Shown here: piece by piece, positions 36,644 to 45,093 of the stretch
Layout: every line of letters begins with the position of its first letter
Numbering within the stretch: the stretch's first letter is position 1
Source: Verrucomicrobiales bacterium
GTDB taxonomy: Bacteria > Verrucomicrobiota > Verrucomicrobiia > Limisphaerales > UBA11320
Assembly: GCA_016793885.1 (NCBI GenBank)
Contig: JAEUHE010000086.1
Span: 1-64,000, forward strand
Length of the DNA: 64,000 nucleotides
Direction: 5' to 3'
Translations under genes and position numbers: made by a program
The notes under the pieces: model-generated
The model's database searches: none
The model's input: only the letters and a program-made list of their open reading frames with translations
What the model was told of the DNA's origin: nothing

Positions 36644-37156
36644 ATGATACCTACAACTGTCGCGGCGATGGAAGCTGTCCAATGGCATGTTGCTCACACC
36701 AAACCCCGGTGTGAGAAGAAGCTCGCTCGTTTTGCCGCGGACATGAACGTTTCGGTGACCCTGCCGCTGCACAAAGTTTCCCACCAGTATCTGCGAAAAA
36801 AAGTCACCTTCGAAAAGCCCCTGTTTCCCGGTTATGTCTTCCTGCGAATGCCCGCGACGGAACGTCAAAAACTTTACCAAAGCGGGCTGGTGGCGAATCT
36901 TTTGGAGGTGATCGACCAAGTGCTCTTTCAGGAACAGCTCGAGGTGATTCTCAAGGCTCTGGAAAGCGGCTTGGACATGCAGCTGGCGCCGGAAATCACG
37001 CCAGGGAAACGTGTGCGCATTCTTTCGGGGCCGCTGCAGGGCGTGGAGGGAACCGTTGAGGAACGTCACGGGGTGACGCGAATTCTCCTGCGGGTCGATT
37101 TTATCAGCCAGGCAGCGGCGGTGCGCTTCGAGGCCGATCAGTTGGAACTCCTCTAG
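36644..37156 (+). CDS. NusG/RfaH/LoaP-like specialised antiterminator
   Basis: A 170-residue NusG paralogue from the ATG at 36644 (GGAAG 4 nt upstream); a TTG at 36608 would add 12 residues. The NGN domain begins at VQWHVAHTKPRCEKKLARFA and contains LFPGYVFLRM. The KOW domain follows as GKRVRILSGPLQGVEGTVEE. Proteins of this type (RfaH, UpxY, LoaP) bind elongating RNA polymerase and promote transcription of long polysaccharide or polyketide operons. It is convergent with the 27-kb polysaccharide/NRPS-PKS locus and separated from it by a bidirectional terminator, so it would act in trans on that locus. It is shorter than general NusG, and the latter is expected elsewhere with other transcription genes. 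Confidence 0.88.
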   Translation: MIPTTVAAMEAVQWHVAHTKPRCEKKLARFAADMNVSVTLPLHKVSHQYLRKKVTFEKPLFPGYVFLRMPATERQKLYQSGLVANLLEVIDQVLFQEQLEVILKALESGLDMQLAPEITPGKRVRILSGPLQGVEGTVEERHGVTRILLRVDFISQAAAVRFEADQLELL

Positions 37157-37276
37157 CCGAAGCCGGAGGCCAGACCTCACCCCGAAGAGCCGGGGCAGAA
37201 GGCGGCATCCAGGCTCCGCGCCGCTCCGGACTGCGGAGGAGCGTCCGGTTAGGATCTTGGCTTTGGTCTGAAAAGA

Positions 37277-37320
37277 AAAAGCCCGGCCTCGAGCTCAATA
37301 CAGCTCGAGGCCGGGCTTTT
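37277..37320. terminator. Bidirectional intrinsic terminator
   Basis: A perfect 19-bp stem (AAAAGCCCGGCCTCGAGCT and its complement) around a 6-nt loop, flanked by A and T tracts on both sides. It sits between the convergent antiterminator and GT2 genes and can stop transcription from both. It marks the 3' end of the polysaccharide locus. Confidence 0.93.
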
Positions 37321-37351
37321 CTCGCGGGTGATTCTAGGCTAGATCCGTGGG

Positions 37352-38521
37352 CTAAGCGGAGGCTTTGGATTTGGGCTGCTGAGCGGTTCCGCCTCGCGTG
37401 AGAGCGCCCGCCCAGCGGCTTGGCCCCTTCTTCCCGATGACGAAATCCAGGAAGCCCAAAAGAAATCCAAGACCATAACTGAAGTGGTAGCAAAAGAACA
37501 CGACCGGCAGCGGCGGAAGCAGCCGCCAACCGCTGCGAGCTGCGGTGAGGAACGAGCCGGCCAAGGCCGCCAGAAAATAAACAGACAGCAACAAGCCAAG
37601 TGCGGCCGACACCCCGGCAAAACCCAAAAACAACAGCTCCGTTCCCTTTCCCGCCGCCATGTTGGCTAGCCGAAGCAGCAGGTACCCCAATCCCAAGGAC
37701 AACGACAGCGCGCCAAGTCCGAGCAACGCCAAGACAAAGGTGCCCGGAACCAAATGACGAATAGAAGCGGGGATACGATGCTTTTGGATCACCCTCACCT
37801 TCCAGTAGCCATACTGCATATACTGCCTGAAGAGAGCGGAAAGTGAGCTGCGCGGACTATACCAGCTCTGAATCTTCGGCGATTGGTAGATCTTTCCGCC
37901 GCCGCGAGTGATCCGGAGGTTATGCTCGTCGTCCTGATTGCGCACCAATTCCTCATCGAACAGCCCGAACTTGTCGAAGTGCGCTCGATGCCAGCAGCCA
38001 TACGTGACGGTGTCGAGGTAGCCTTCAAAGGTCGGGTCGTGAAACCGAGCTCCGCCGACCGCGAAGGGCGAATGGTAGGCGGCGGCGATGGCGCTCGCCA
38101 TGTAGCCCTTGGCGCGGGTTCGGGCGGGACCGCCCACGTTGTCAGCGCCGGTCGCGCGGAGCACTTCCACGCAGTTGCGAACATAGTCGGGGGCGTATTC
38201 CGTATGGGCGTCCATCCGCACGATGATGCTACCCGCAGCCGCGCGGATCGCAGCGTTCAGTCCCGACGAGACGATCTGCCGCGGGTTGTCGATCAGCCGG
38301 ACACGAGGATCCTGGCGCGCAAAGCCCTCCACCAGCTCCCGGGTTTTGTCCGTGGACGCGCCATCGGCGATGATCACTTCAAACCCCCCTGGCGGCGGCT
38401 CCTGCTGGAGCACCGATCGCAGACACTGCGTGATATGCTTTTCCTCATTCCGCGTGGGAATGACAATGGTTACTTCCGGAGACATACCTGGTGAGTTGGA
38501 ATCAACCGTCGCGGCAGACAT
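37352..38521 (-). CDS. GT2 glycosyltransferase, ExoA-like, with C-terminal membrane segments
   Basis: A 389-residue family 2 glycosyltransferase. The GT-A fold opens with VTIVIPTRNEEKHITQCLRS and has IIADGASTDKT, the metal-binding MDAHTEYAPDYV and RNQDDEHNLRI, a plausible catalytic-base region. Three or four C-terminal hydrophobic segments (about 245-365) anchor it in the inner membrane. It resembles succinoglycan ExoA-type enzymes that add a sugar to a lipid-linked repeat unit. It is the last gene of the locus, 21 bp after the PKS gene, so it may glycosylate either the polysaccharide repeat or the assembly-line product. Donor and acceptor sugars cannot be assigned. Confidence 0.9.
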   Translation of the reverse strand: MSAATVDSNSPGMSPEVTIVIPTRNEEKHITQCLRSVLQQEPPPGGFEVIIADGASTDKTRELVEGFARQDPRVRLIDNPRQIVSSGLNAAIRAAAGSIIVRMDAHTEYAPDYVRNCVEVLRATGADNVGGPARTRAKGYMASAIAAAYHSPFAVGGARFHDPTFEGYLDTVTYGCWHRAHFDKFGLFDEELVRNQDDEHNLRITRGGGKIYQSPKIQSWYSPRSSLSALFRQYMQYGYWKVRVIQKHRIPASIRHLVPGTFVLALLGLGALSLSLGLGYLLLRLANMAAGKGTELLFLGFAGVSAALGLLLSVYFLAALAGSFLTAARSGWRLLPPLPVVFFCYHFSYGLGFLLGFLDFVIGKKGPSRWAGALTRGGTAQQPKSKASA

Positions 38522-38542
38522 GAGTTCGCTGAATGGATCCGG

Positions 38543-41500
38543 CTAGGACTGGCCAGCCTGAGAGTGATCGTCCTGCGGCATGGCAGCCTTGTCAGACAAC
38601 AAGCTGGGTCGGGAGCGCTCGGCCTGTTGCGTCTTCTCCAGACAGCCGTTGAGGATCTGCACGAGCTTGCCTACCCGAGGTTCCCGGATGATGGCACCAT
38701 GATGGCCAGGGATCACGTGGATCTCGAGATCCTTAACCAGCTCGCCCCAACCATTGGTGCGGTCCTCGTAGATCGCGGGTCGCTGGTACAAGGCGCGGAA
38801 CAAAACCACTTTGCCCCCGTAGGTCTGGAATTTGTAAAGATCGCAGGCCTGTATCGCGGCATTCTGAACTTCCTGGAAGGCTTTGGGCACCGCAATCCCT
38901 CGCATCATTCGCGGATCTTCCCCCGTCATGATCGCCTGTTCACGCAGAGGTTTCGGCAACATGAGCAAGTGGAACTTGCGCTGGGTGCTGTTCAGGAGCC
39001 GCTTAAACATCTTCCCCACTCGTCGTCTGGCCGTCTTCGCCTTCTCTTTGACGTACGGCATCATTTCCCCCTTGGAGAGCAGCCGCAGGTTGCTGAGGTG
39101 AAGGTGCCAACGATACTGCTCGTATTTCAGCGCGTGATAGAAGGCCAGGCGGGCGGGAAGCAACTTCGGATAGTCCTTGCCGTAGCTATCGAACAAGAAG
39201 AGCAGTGCGACGCGCTCACCTTTGCGAAGGAGCTGCTGCGCCATCTCGTAGCCGACCAAGCCACCGAAGGAGGAGCCAGCGATGTAATAGGGACCGACCG
39301 GCTGGAACACACGAATTTCCTCGATGTAGGTGGAGGCGATTTCCTCGATCCGGGATTGGATGGGTTTCTTCCCGTCCAGTCCCTGAGCCTGAATCCCATA
39401 CATGGGCTGGTCGGGGTGCAGGTGCTTGGCGATGTGGGTGTACTCCAGGATGTTTCCACCCATGCCATGAATCACAAACAGGGGGGGACGGGATCCGCCC
39501 GGCTTCATGGGCACAATGCACGAGGAAGCTTTCGGGGGTACAACAGGCGCGGCCGTGTCCAGCTTGACTGGCGCCCCATTCTCCGCGGCAGCGTCCTCGA
39601 CATCCATGGCGGGCAGCCCGAGCCGCTCGCGAATCATGGCGGCGCATTTTTCGATCGTTGGCGCCTCAAAAAGCACCGCCAAGCCAAACTCCAGCTTGTA
39701 GTGCTTCTTGATGCGGTTGAAGAGCCTTACCGCGATAAGGGATTGGCCGCCGAGCTCGAAAAAGTCGTCGTGTATTCCGACCTTTTCTACCCCCAACAAT
39801 TCCTGCCACACCTGGGCAAGGAACTTCTCTTCCTTGTTTCTGGGAGCTGAGAATTCCTTTTGCATGTTTGTCTTCGGAAGCTTGAGTCCGCCCACGGGAT
39901 CTCCCGCCTTGGGCTCTTCTTCCGGTCTAGATAGCCTGTCGACTTGTTCCTGCCAAAGATGCAGATCCACCGAGGAGGTGACAATCTGGGACAAACTGGG
40001 CTGACTCAAAATGCGGTCGAACGCCTCCATGCCCTCGCTGGGAAGGATCCCCTCGCGCAACACCGCATTTAACAGCTGGGTCGGAGCCGAGGCCGGAGCT
40101 GGCCCCGGGTCGCCGGCCGGCTGCGCTGTCAACGGCCGGTCCTTCTTGAAACGAGCCATCATGAAATCAGCGACGCTCGCAATCTCATTACCGCTCTCAT
40201 CCAGCAACGTGACATCAAAAATGGCCACGTCGTGGCCGCCCCCGCTGTGGTAACGCACGTGGCTGAGCAGTTTTGCCGGCAACGAGCGATACATGCGGAA
40301 TCGGCCATAGGAAAATGGAATGTAAAAGTCCTTCTCCTTGTCGAACCCGGGAATCAGCGACTGGGCGCCTCCGGTTGCCATGTCGAGAAGGGCCGGATGA
40401 CACCGGAAGACGTCCAGCTCGGACGCAAATGATTCCGGGATCTCCAAGCTGACCAATGCTTCAGACTCCCCGTAATCGATCCGTCGCAAGTTCGCCCAGC
40501 GAGGACCGAAATCCATAAAGGTTTGGTTCAGGAAGCCATCCAGAACTTCGGTTCGCCGGCGACAACGCCCCCGGAGGATCGAGATGGCATGGGTGGGCAA
40601 GGGCTCGGCGGGCAGGCTGCGCACCTTCCCTGTGCTGTGCAACTCCATCGAGGGAACCGATTCAAGTTTGAAGTCGGCACCCGATTCCTTGCGGTGAAAC
40701 GTAAGCCGCAGCTCGCGTGGGGTTGCTGATTTAACGGGAAAAGGAGCCAGGAACAAGACGTCGGAAAGCTCCACCCCGTCGGACTTGGAAACCTGAGCCC
40801 ACGCCGCCCGAACCAGCTCGATGAAGCCGGTTCCGGGGATCAAGGCATCCCCGCCCTTCACGACGTGCTCCGACAGAAGCCAGTGCTTCTCCCGGGAAAA
40901 CATCGTCTTGAAAACCACATCGCGATGCGGGGTTTCGTGGAAGCTATCCCAGAACGGGTACTGGCTCTTTTGGAAGGCGATGGGATCCGGCTCCCGGGCC
41001 AGGGCCTGTGGGTGACCCGCGATGGCGCTGGCCATGCCGACCTGCTGCCAGGCGCTCCAATTGATGGAGATAGTCCGCAAACCGTCCTGCCAGGTCCGCT
41101 TTCGCGCAAAGGCGTCGAGGAAGGCATTGGCAGCCGTGTAGTCGACCTGTCCGGGAAGCCCGAGGAACGAGCTCACCGACGAGCAGAGCGCGAGAAAATC
41201 CAGCTTCGTCCCCTGCAAGGCCGCCTGGAGCACCAGTGCTCCCTTCACCTTGGGCAAGATCACCCGATCCGCCTCCGCACGAGTCTTCAACTGGATCAGT
41301 GAATCCTGCAGAATACCAGCCGCATGAACCACGCCCTGCAGGGAGCCAAAGCGCTTGAGGGTCAGCGCCACCGCGCGCTTCATCTGATCCACATCCGTGA
41401 CATCGGCGGTGAGGGGCAAAACCTCGCCACCCAGAGACTCCAGCAGCTGGATCTTGCGAATGGCTTTCGAGGTGGCGTCCTGATCGTTGTGCTCGGACAG

Positions 41501-44500
41501 CCACCCCGCGTAGGCCTCTCTGGCGGGCAGAGCGCTGCGACCGAGCAAGGCGACCTTGGCACGGCAAGACTGAACCAGATGTTTGGCCAACTCGAAACCG
41601 ATGCCACCCAGTCCGCCCGTGATGAGATACACTCCCCCGTCACGGAGCCGCGCCTCGATCGGGGCCGCCGTATCAATTCGAACAGGATCGGTGGACTGCA
41701 CCCACCGGTCGGGACCACGCCACGCGACCAGCGACTCGTGGGTCGTGCTGAAGCACTCCGAAAGGATTTGTCGAGCAACCGTCTCCGACTGGCCGGCGGA
41801 AGCCGGGGTCCAACCCACATCCACCACTCTCGCCGAGATGTGCGGAAACTCATGGGGGATGACCCGCACCGGTCCCAGGACCAGGCTCTTCTCAGGCGCC
41901 AATGAACTCTCGCCCGCGATCTGCTGCCCCCCATTGGACACCACCGTCAATCGCAGCGGATCCTCCTCGGCCGCCAAAGCCTGCGCCAGATAGAACAGGC
42001 TGTAAAAATTGAGATTCAGGGCGGAATCGAGCTTGGCGAGAGGATCTGCCTGCCGATCCATCGCAGTCACGCTCCAGAAATGAACCACCTGCTCCGGCAA
42101 GCCGCCGTTGGACTGAAGCTCCGCGAGCAGGCTGTCGTAGTCAGCGCGCTCCACCGGGTTGATATAAAACCGGCCCTCGTCCTTCTTGGCAAACCGTTTG
42201 CCGATCGAGACGGTCACGACCCTGGCACCCTTCAGCCGCTCCACGAAGCGCTGCCCGAGCCCGGTCTCATCCAAAAAAACCAGCCAGGAGGCGGAGGCCG
42301 CCATGCCCTCGGAAACACTCGCGTTGATCGCCGGCTTCCAGGAAGGCAGATAAAACCAGTCCGCGATGGCAGGCCGCTTGCGCAGATGCTTTTTCTGCTG
42401 GCTCGAGATCGACTGGCCAGGCTCCACCCAGAATCGCTCGTGCTCGAAAGGATAGGTGGGCAAGGAGACCCGGCGGCGAGTCTGTTCGCCATAGAAGCGG
42501 GACCAATCGAGCTTCAGCCCGCTCATCCACAGCCGTCCATACGTCGTCAACAGGAAGGCCACATCCGAGCCCTCCTCCTTCGGGTGCCGCAGGGTCGAGA
42601 GCGAAGCGGAAACCAGCTTGCCAAACTGTTGCTTGGACAGGCTGCTCAACGTGCGGCCGGGACCGATCTCCAAGAGCAGACGCCCTGGCTCCTTCAAAAG
42701 CTCGGCCATGCCGTCGGCAAATCGGACGGTGTGTCGCAAATGCTTAACCCAATAGGCCGGATCGGTCGCCTGGGCGGCAGTGATCCAAGTTCCCGTCAAA
42801 TTGGAAATGTAAGGCTGGACGGGAGGCTTGAACCGGATGGAAGAGCAGAAACGCTCAAACTCGCCCAGGATCGGCTCAAGCATGCTGGAATGCGCCGCCA
42901 CGTTGATGTGGATCCGCGTGCATTCAATTTCTCGCTCCACCAACGCCCGCTCCACCGCGGCGATCGCTCCGACCGGTCCGGACACCACGCTGAGCGAGGG
43001 CCCGTTGATGGCCGCGAACGAAAGCTCCGGCCCCATGAATTTGCGCGCCTCCGCCTCGGGCAGCGGAACGCTGAGCATCCCACCCTCGGGCAGCTTCTCA
43101 AAGAGACGTCCCCGCAAGGTCACTAGCGCCATGCCATCCTGATAGGAGAAGACTCCGGCGAGGCAGGCCACGACATACTCGCCCATGCTGTGGCCGATCA
43201 TGGCCGCAGGACTCACCCCCCAGGACATGAGCAACTTGGCCAGCGCATACTCGGTCGCAAACAGCGTCGGAAGGGCCAGGGAAGGCTTTTCCAGCTCCTT
43301 GGTGGCGGCCTCCGCCTGCCCCGGCGGAGGGAACATCAGCGTTCTAAGGTCGATGCCCAGCTGCGGCTTGATGTAGTTCAGGCATTCATCGATGGCCTGC
43401 GAATAGACCGGCTCGGTCTCGTAAAGATCGCGGCCCATGGTGGCGTACTGGGCTCCGCCCCCAGGGAACATGAACACCACCGAGGCATTCCCCTTCGGCA
43501 GGGCCTGGGTCACCATCCGCTTGGAGTCGGCCCCGCCCAGCGTTGCCAGAGCATCCTCACGACCACTGCAAACCACCACCCGCCGCTGCTCAAAGCCCTT
43601 CCGTCCCACCGCCAGGGTGTAGGCAACATCGGCCAGATTGTCGGCAGGATGCTCGCGCAGATGGTTGGCCAGGTTGAGGGTGGCGGCATCCAGCGCCGCC
43701 GAGCTTCGCGCCGACAGGAGCAGCAGCTGCCAGGTGCGACCGGGGCTGCTGGCCGCGGGCTCAGGGGCCTGCTCCAGAATCACATGCGCGTTGGTTCCTC
43801 CGGCGCCGAGAGCGGTGACGCCCGCGCGCCGGGGTCGCCCGCTCCGAACCCAGGGAGTCAGCTTCGTGTTAACAAAGAAGGGACTATTGGCAAAATCGAT
43901 CTGCGGGTTCGGCGCTGAGTAGTTCAGGCTGGCCGGGATCAACCCGTTCTTGAGGGACAGCACCGTCTTGATGAAACCGGCTACACCTGAGGTTTCACCC
44001 AAATGCCCGATGTTTGATTTGAGCGAACCGATCGCACAGAACCCGGTCTTGTCGGTGAAGTTGCGATAGGCCTGGGTGATCGCGCTGATCTCGATCGGAT
44101 CCCCGACCATCGTCCCCGTCCCATGACACTCGACGTAGTCAATGGTGGCCGGGTCCACACCGGAAAGCGTGATCGCCTCCGTGATGGCTTTGGCCTGCCC
44201 CTCGACGCTGGGGGCCAGATAGCCAACCTTCATCGCGCCGTCGTTGTTGATGGCAGTCCCCTTGATCACCGCGAGCACGTTGTCCCCATCGGCCAGGGCA
44301 TCGTCGAGCCGTTTCAAGACAACGATGCCCACCCCGCTGCCGAAGATGGTCCCCTTGGATTCCGCATCGAACGCGCGGCAATGCCCATCGGGAGACATGA
44401 TCTCACCCTCGCTGAAGACATACCCTCGGATCTGCGGAAGCAGAATCGTGACGCCGCCGGCCATCGCCATGTCGCACTCCCCGGTAAGGAGGCTCTGGAC

Positions 44501-45088
44501 CGCCAGATGGATCGCGACCAGCGAGGACGAGCAAGCCGTCTGCACGTTGATGCTCGGCCCGTTCAGATTCATCTCATACGAGACGCGGGTCGCCAGAAAG
44601 TCCTTGTCGTTGCCCGCGTGTCGCACCATGAAATCGCCGAGCGACTTCATCAGGTCGGGATTGGAGATGAGATTGTACATCATGTACAAATTCATCCCGG
44701 AGGCACCGAACACACCGACCCCGTTTCCGTGAGTCTCCACGTTGTAGCCCGCGTCCTCCATGGCAGCCCAGGCGACCTCCAGGAAGAACCGGTGCTGCGG
44801 ATCCATGACCGCGGCGTCGCGGGGGCTAAATCCGAAAAAGCCGGCATCGAACTGATCGACCCCGTCCAAAGTCGGGCAGGCCTTCACATAGGCGGGGTCG
44901 AGCAGCAAATCGGGAGATTCTCCCGCGGCCAACAGTTCTTCTTCGGTGAAGAAGCGGACCGATTCGACGCCGTCGCGAAGGTTTTTCCAAAGTTGGGCGA
45001 CATCCCGGGCGCCGGGCAACCGTGATGCCATGCCGATCACGGCGATCTCGTTCCCCGAAGCTGCTCTGGATGCTGATTCGTGAGCCAT
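38543..45088 (-). CDS. Type I polyketide synthase, KS-AT-KR-DH-ACP-TE
   Basis: A 2181-residue single-module synthase. KS: about 14-435, with active Cys186 in TACSSS, then VECHGTGTMVGDP and SNIGHLGE. AT: about 540-845, Ser634 in GHSMGEY. KR: about 930-1370, NADPH site TGGLGGIG, then CSSVSSFLGLPGQVDYTAAN with Ser, Tyr and Asn in place. DH: about 1390-1670, HVVKGGDALIP (His about 1408) and HPALLD (Asp about 1569). ACP: Ser1783 in ELGGQSL. TE: about 1860-2130, GSSFGG nucleophile. There is no ER. DH lies after KR, unlike the usual DH-ER-KR order. It starts 5 bp after the NRPS stop, so it probably extends the amino-acyl unit by one reduced or dehydrated ketide and releases it. AT specificity is unclear: the usual HAFH/YASH position reads VAAH. 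Confidence 0.93.
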   Translation of the reverse strand: MAHESASRAASGNEIAVIGMASRLPGARDVAQLWKNLRDGVESVRFFTEEELLAAGESPDLLLDPAYVKACPTLDGVDQFDAGFFGFSPRDAAVMDPQHRFFLEVAWAAMEDAGYNVETHGNGVGVFGASGMNLYMMYNLISNPDLMKSLGDFMVRHAGNDKDFLATRVSYEMNLNGPSINVQTACSSSLVAIHLAVQSLLTGECDMAMAGGVTILLPQIRGYVFSEGEIMSPDGHCRAFDAESKGTIFGSGVGIVVLKRLDDALADGDNVLAVIKGTAINNDGAMKVGYLAPSVEGQAKAITEAITLSGVDPATIDYVECHGTGTMVGDPIEISAITQAYRNFTDKTGFCAIGSLKSNIGHLGETSGVAGFIKTVLSLKNGLIPASLNYSAPNPQIDFANSPFFVNTKLTPWVRSGRPRRAGVTALGAGGTNAHVILEQAPEPAASSPGRTWQLLLLSARSSAALDAATLNLANHLREHPADNLADVAYTLAVGRKGFEQRRVVVCSGREDALATLGGADSKRMVTQALPKGNASVVFMFPGGGAQYATMGRDLYETEPVYSQAIDECLNYIKPQLGIDLRTLMFPPPGQAEAATKELEKPSLALPTLFATEYALAKLLMSWGVSPAAMIGHSMGEYVVACLAGVFSYQDGMALVTLRGRLFEKLPEGGMLSVPLPEAEARKFMGPELSFAAINGPSLSVVSGPVGAIAAVERALVEREIECTRIHINVAAHSSMLEPILGEFERFCSSIRFKPPVQPYISNLTGTWITAAQATDPAYWVKHLRHTVRFADGMAELLKEPGRLLLEIGPGRTLSSLSKQQFGKLVSASLSTLRHPKEEGSDVAFLLTTYGRLWMSGLKLDWSRFYGEQTRRRVSLPTYPFEHERFWVEPGQSISSQQKKHLRKRPAIADWFYLPSWKPAINASVSEGMAASASWLVFLDETGLGQRFVERLKGARVVTVSIGKRFAKKDEGRFYINPVERADYDSLLAELQSNGGLPEQVVHFWSVTAMDRQADPLAKLDSALNLNFYSLFYLAQALAAEEDPLRLTVVSNGGQQIAGESSLAPEKSLVLGPVRVIPHEFPHISARVVDVGWTPASAGQSETVARQILSECFSTTHESLVAWRGPDRWVQSTDPVRIDTAAPIEARLRDGGVYLITGGLGGIGFELAKHLVQSCRAKVALLGRSALPAREAYAGWLSEHNDQDATSKAIRKIQLLESLGGEVLPLTADVTDVDQMKRAVALTLKRFGSLQGVVHAAGILQDSLIQLKTRAEADRVILPKVKGALVLQAALQGTKLDFLALCSSVSSFLGLPGQVDYTAANAFLDAFARKRTWQDGLRTISINWSAWQQVGMASAIAGHPQALAREPDPIAFQKSQYPFWDSFHETPHRDVVFKTMFSREKHWLLSEHVVKGGDALIPGTGFIELVRAAWAQVSKSDGVELSDVLFLAPFPVKSATPRELRLTFHRKESGADFKLESVPSMELHSTGKVRSLPAEPLPTHAISILRGRCRRRTEVLDGFLNQTFMDFGPRWANLRRIDYGESEALVSLEIPESFASELDVFRCHPALLDMATGGAQSLIPGFDKEKDFYIPFSYGRFRMYRSLPAKLLSHVRYHSGGGHDVAIFDVTLLDESGNEIASVADFMMARFKKDRPLTAQPAGDPGPAPASAPTQLLNAVLREGILPSEGMEAFDRILSQPSLSQIVTSSVDLHLWQEQVDRLSRPEEEPKAGDPVGGLKLPKTNMQKEFSAPRNKEEKFLAQVWQELLGVEKVGIHDDFFELGGQSLIAVRLFNRIKKHYKLEFGLAVLFEAPTIEKCAAMIRERLGLPAMDVEDAAAENGAPVKLDTAAPVVPPKASSCIVPMKPGGSRPPLFVIHGMGGNILEYTHIAKHLHPDQPMYGIQAQGLDGKKPIQSRIEEIASTYIEEIRVFQPVGPYYIAGSSFGGLVGYEMAQQLLRKGERVALLFLFDSYGKDYPKLLPARLAFYHALKYEQYRWHLHLSNLRLLSKGEMMPYVKEKAKTARRRVGKMFKRLLNSTQRKFHLLMLPKPLREQAIMTGEDPRMMRGIAVPKAFQEVQNAAIQACDLYKFQTYGGKVVLFRALYQRPAIYEDRTNGWGELVKDLEIHVIPGHHGAIIREPRVGKLVQILNGCLEKTQQAERSRPSLLSDKAAMPQDDHSQAGQS

Positions 45089-45093
45089 ACGTG

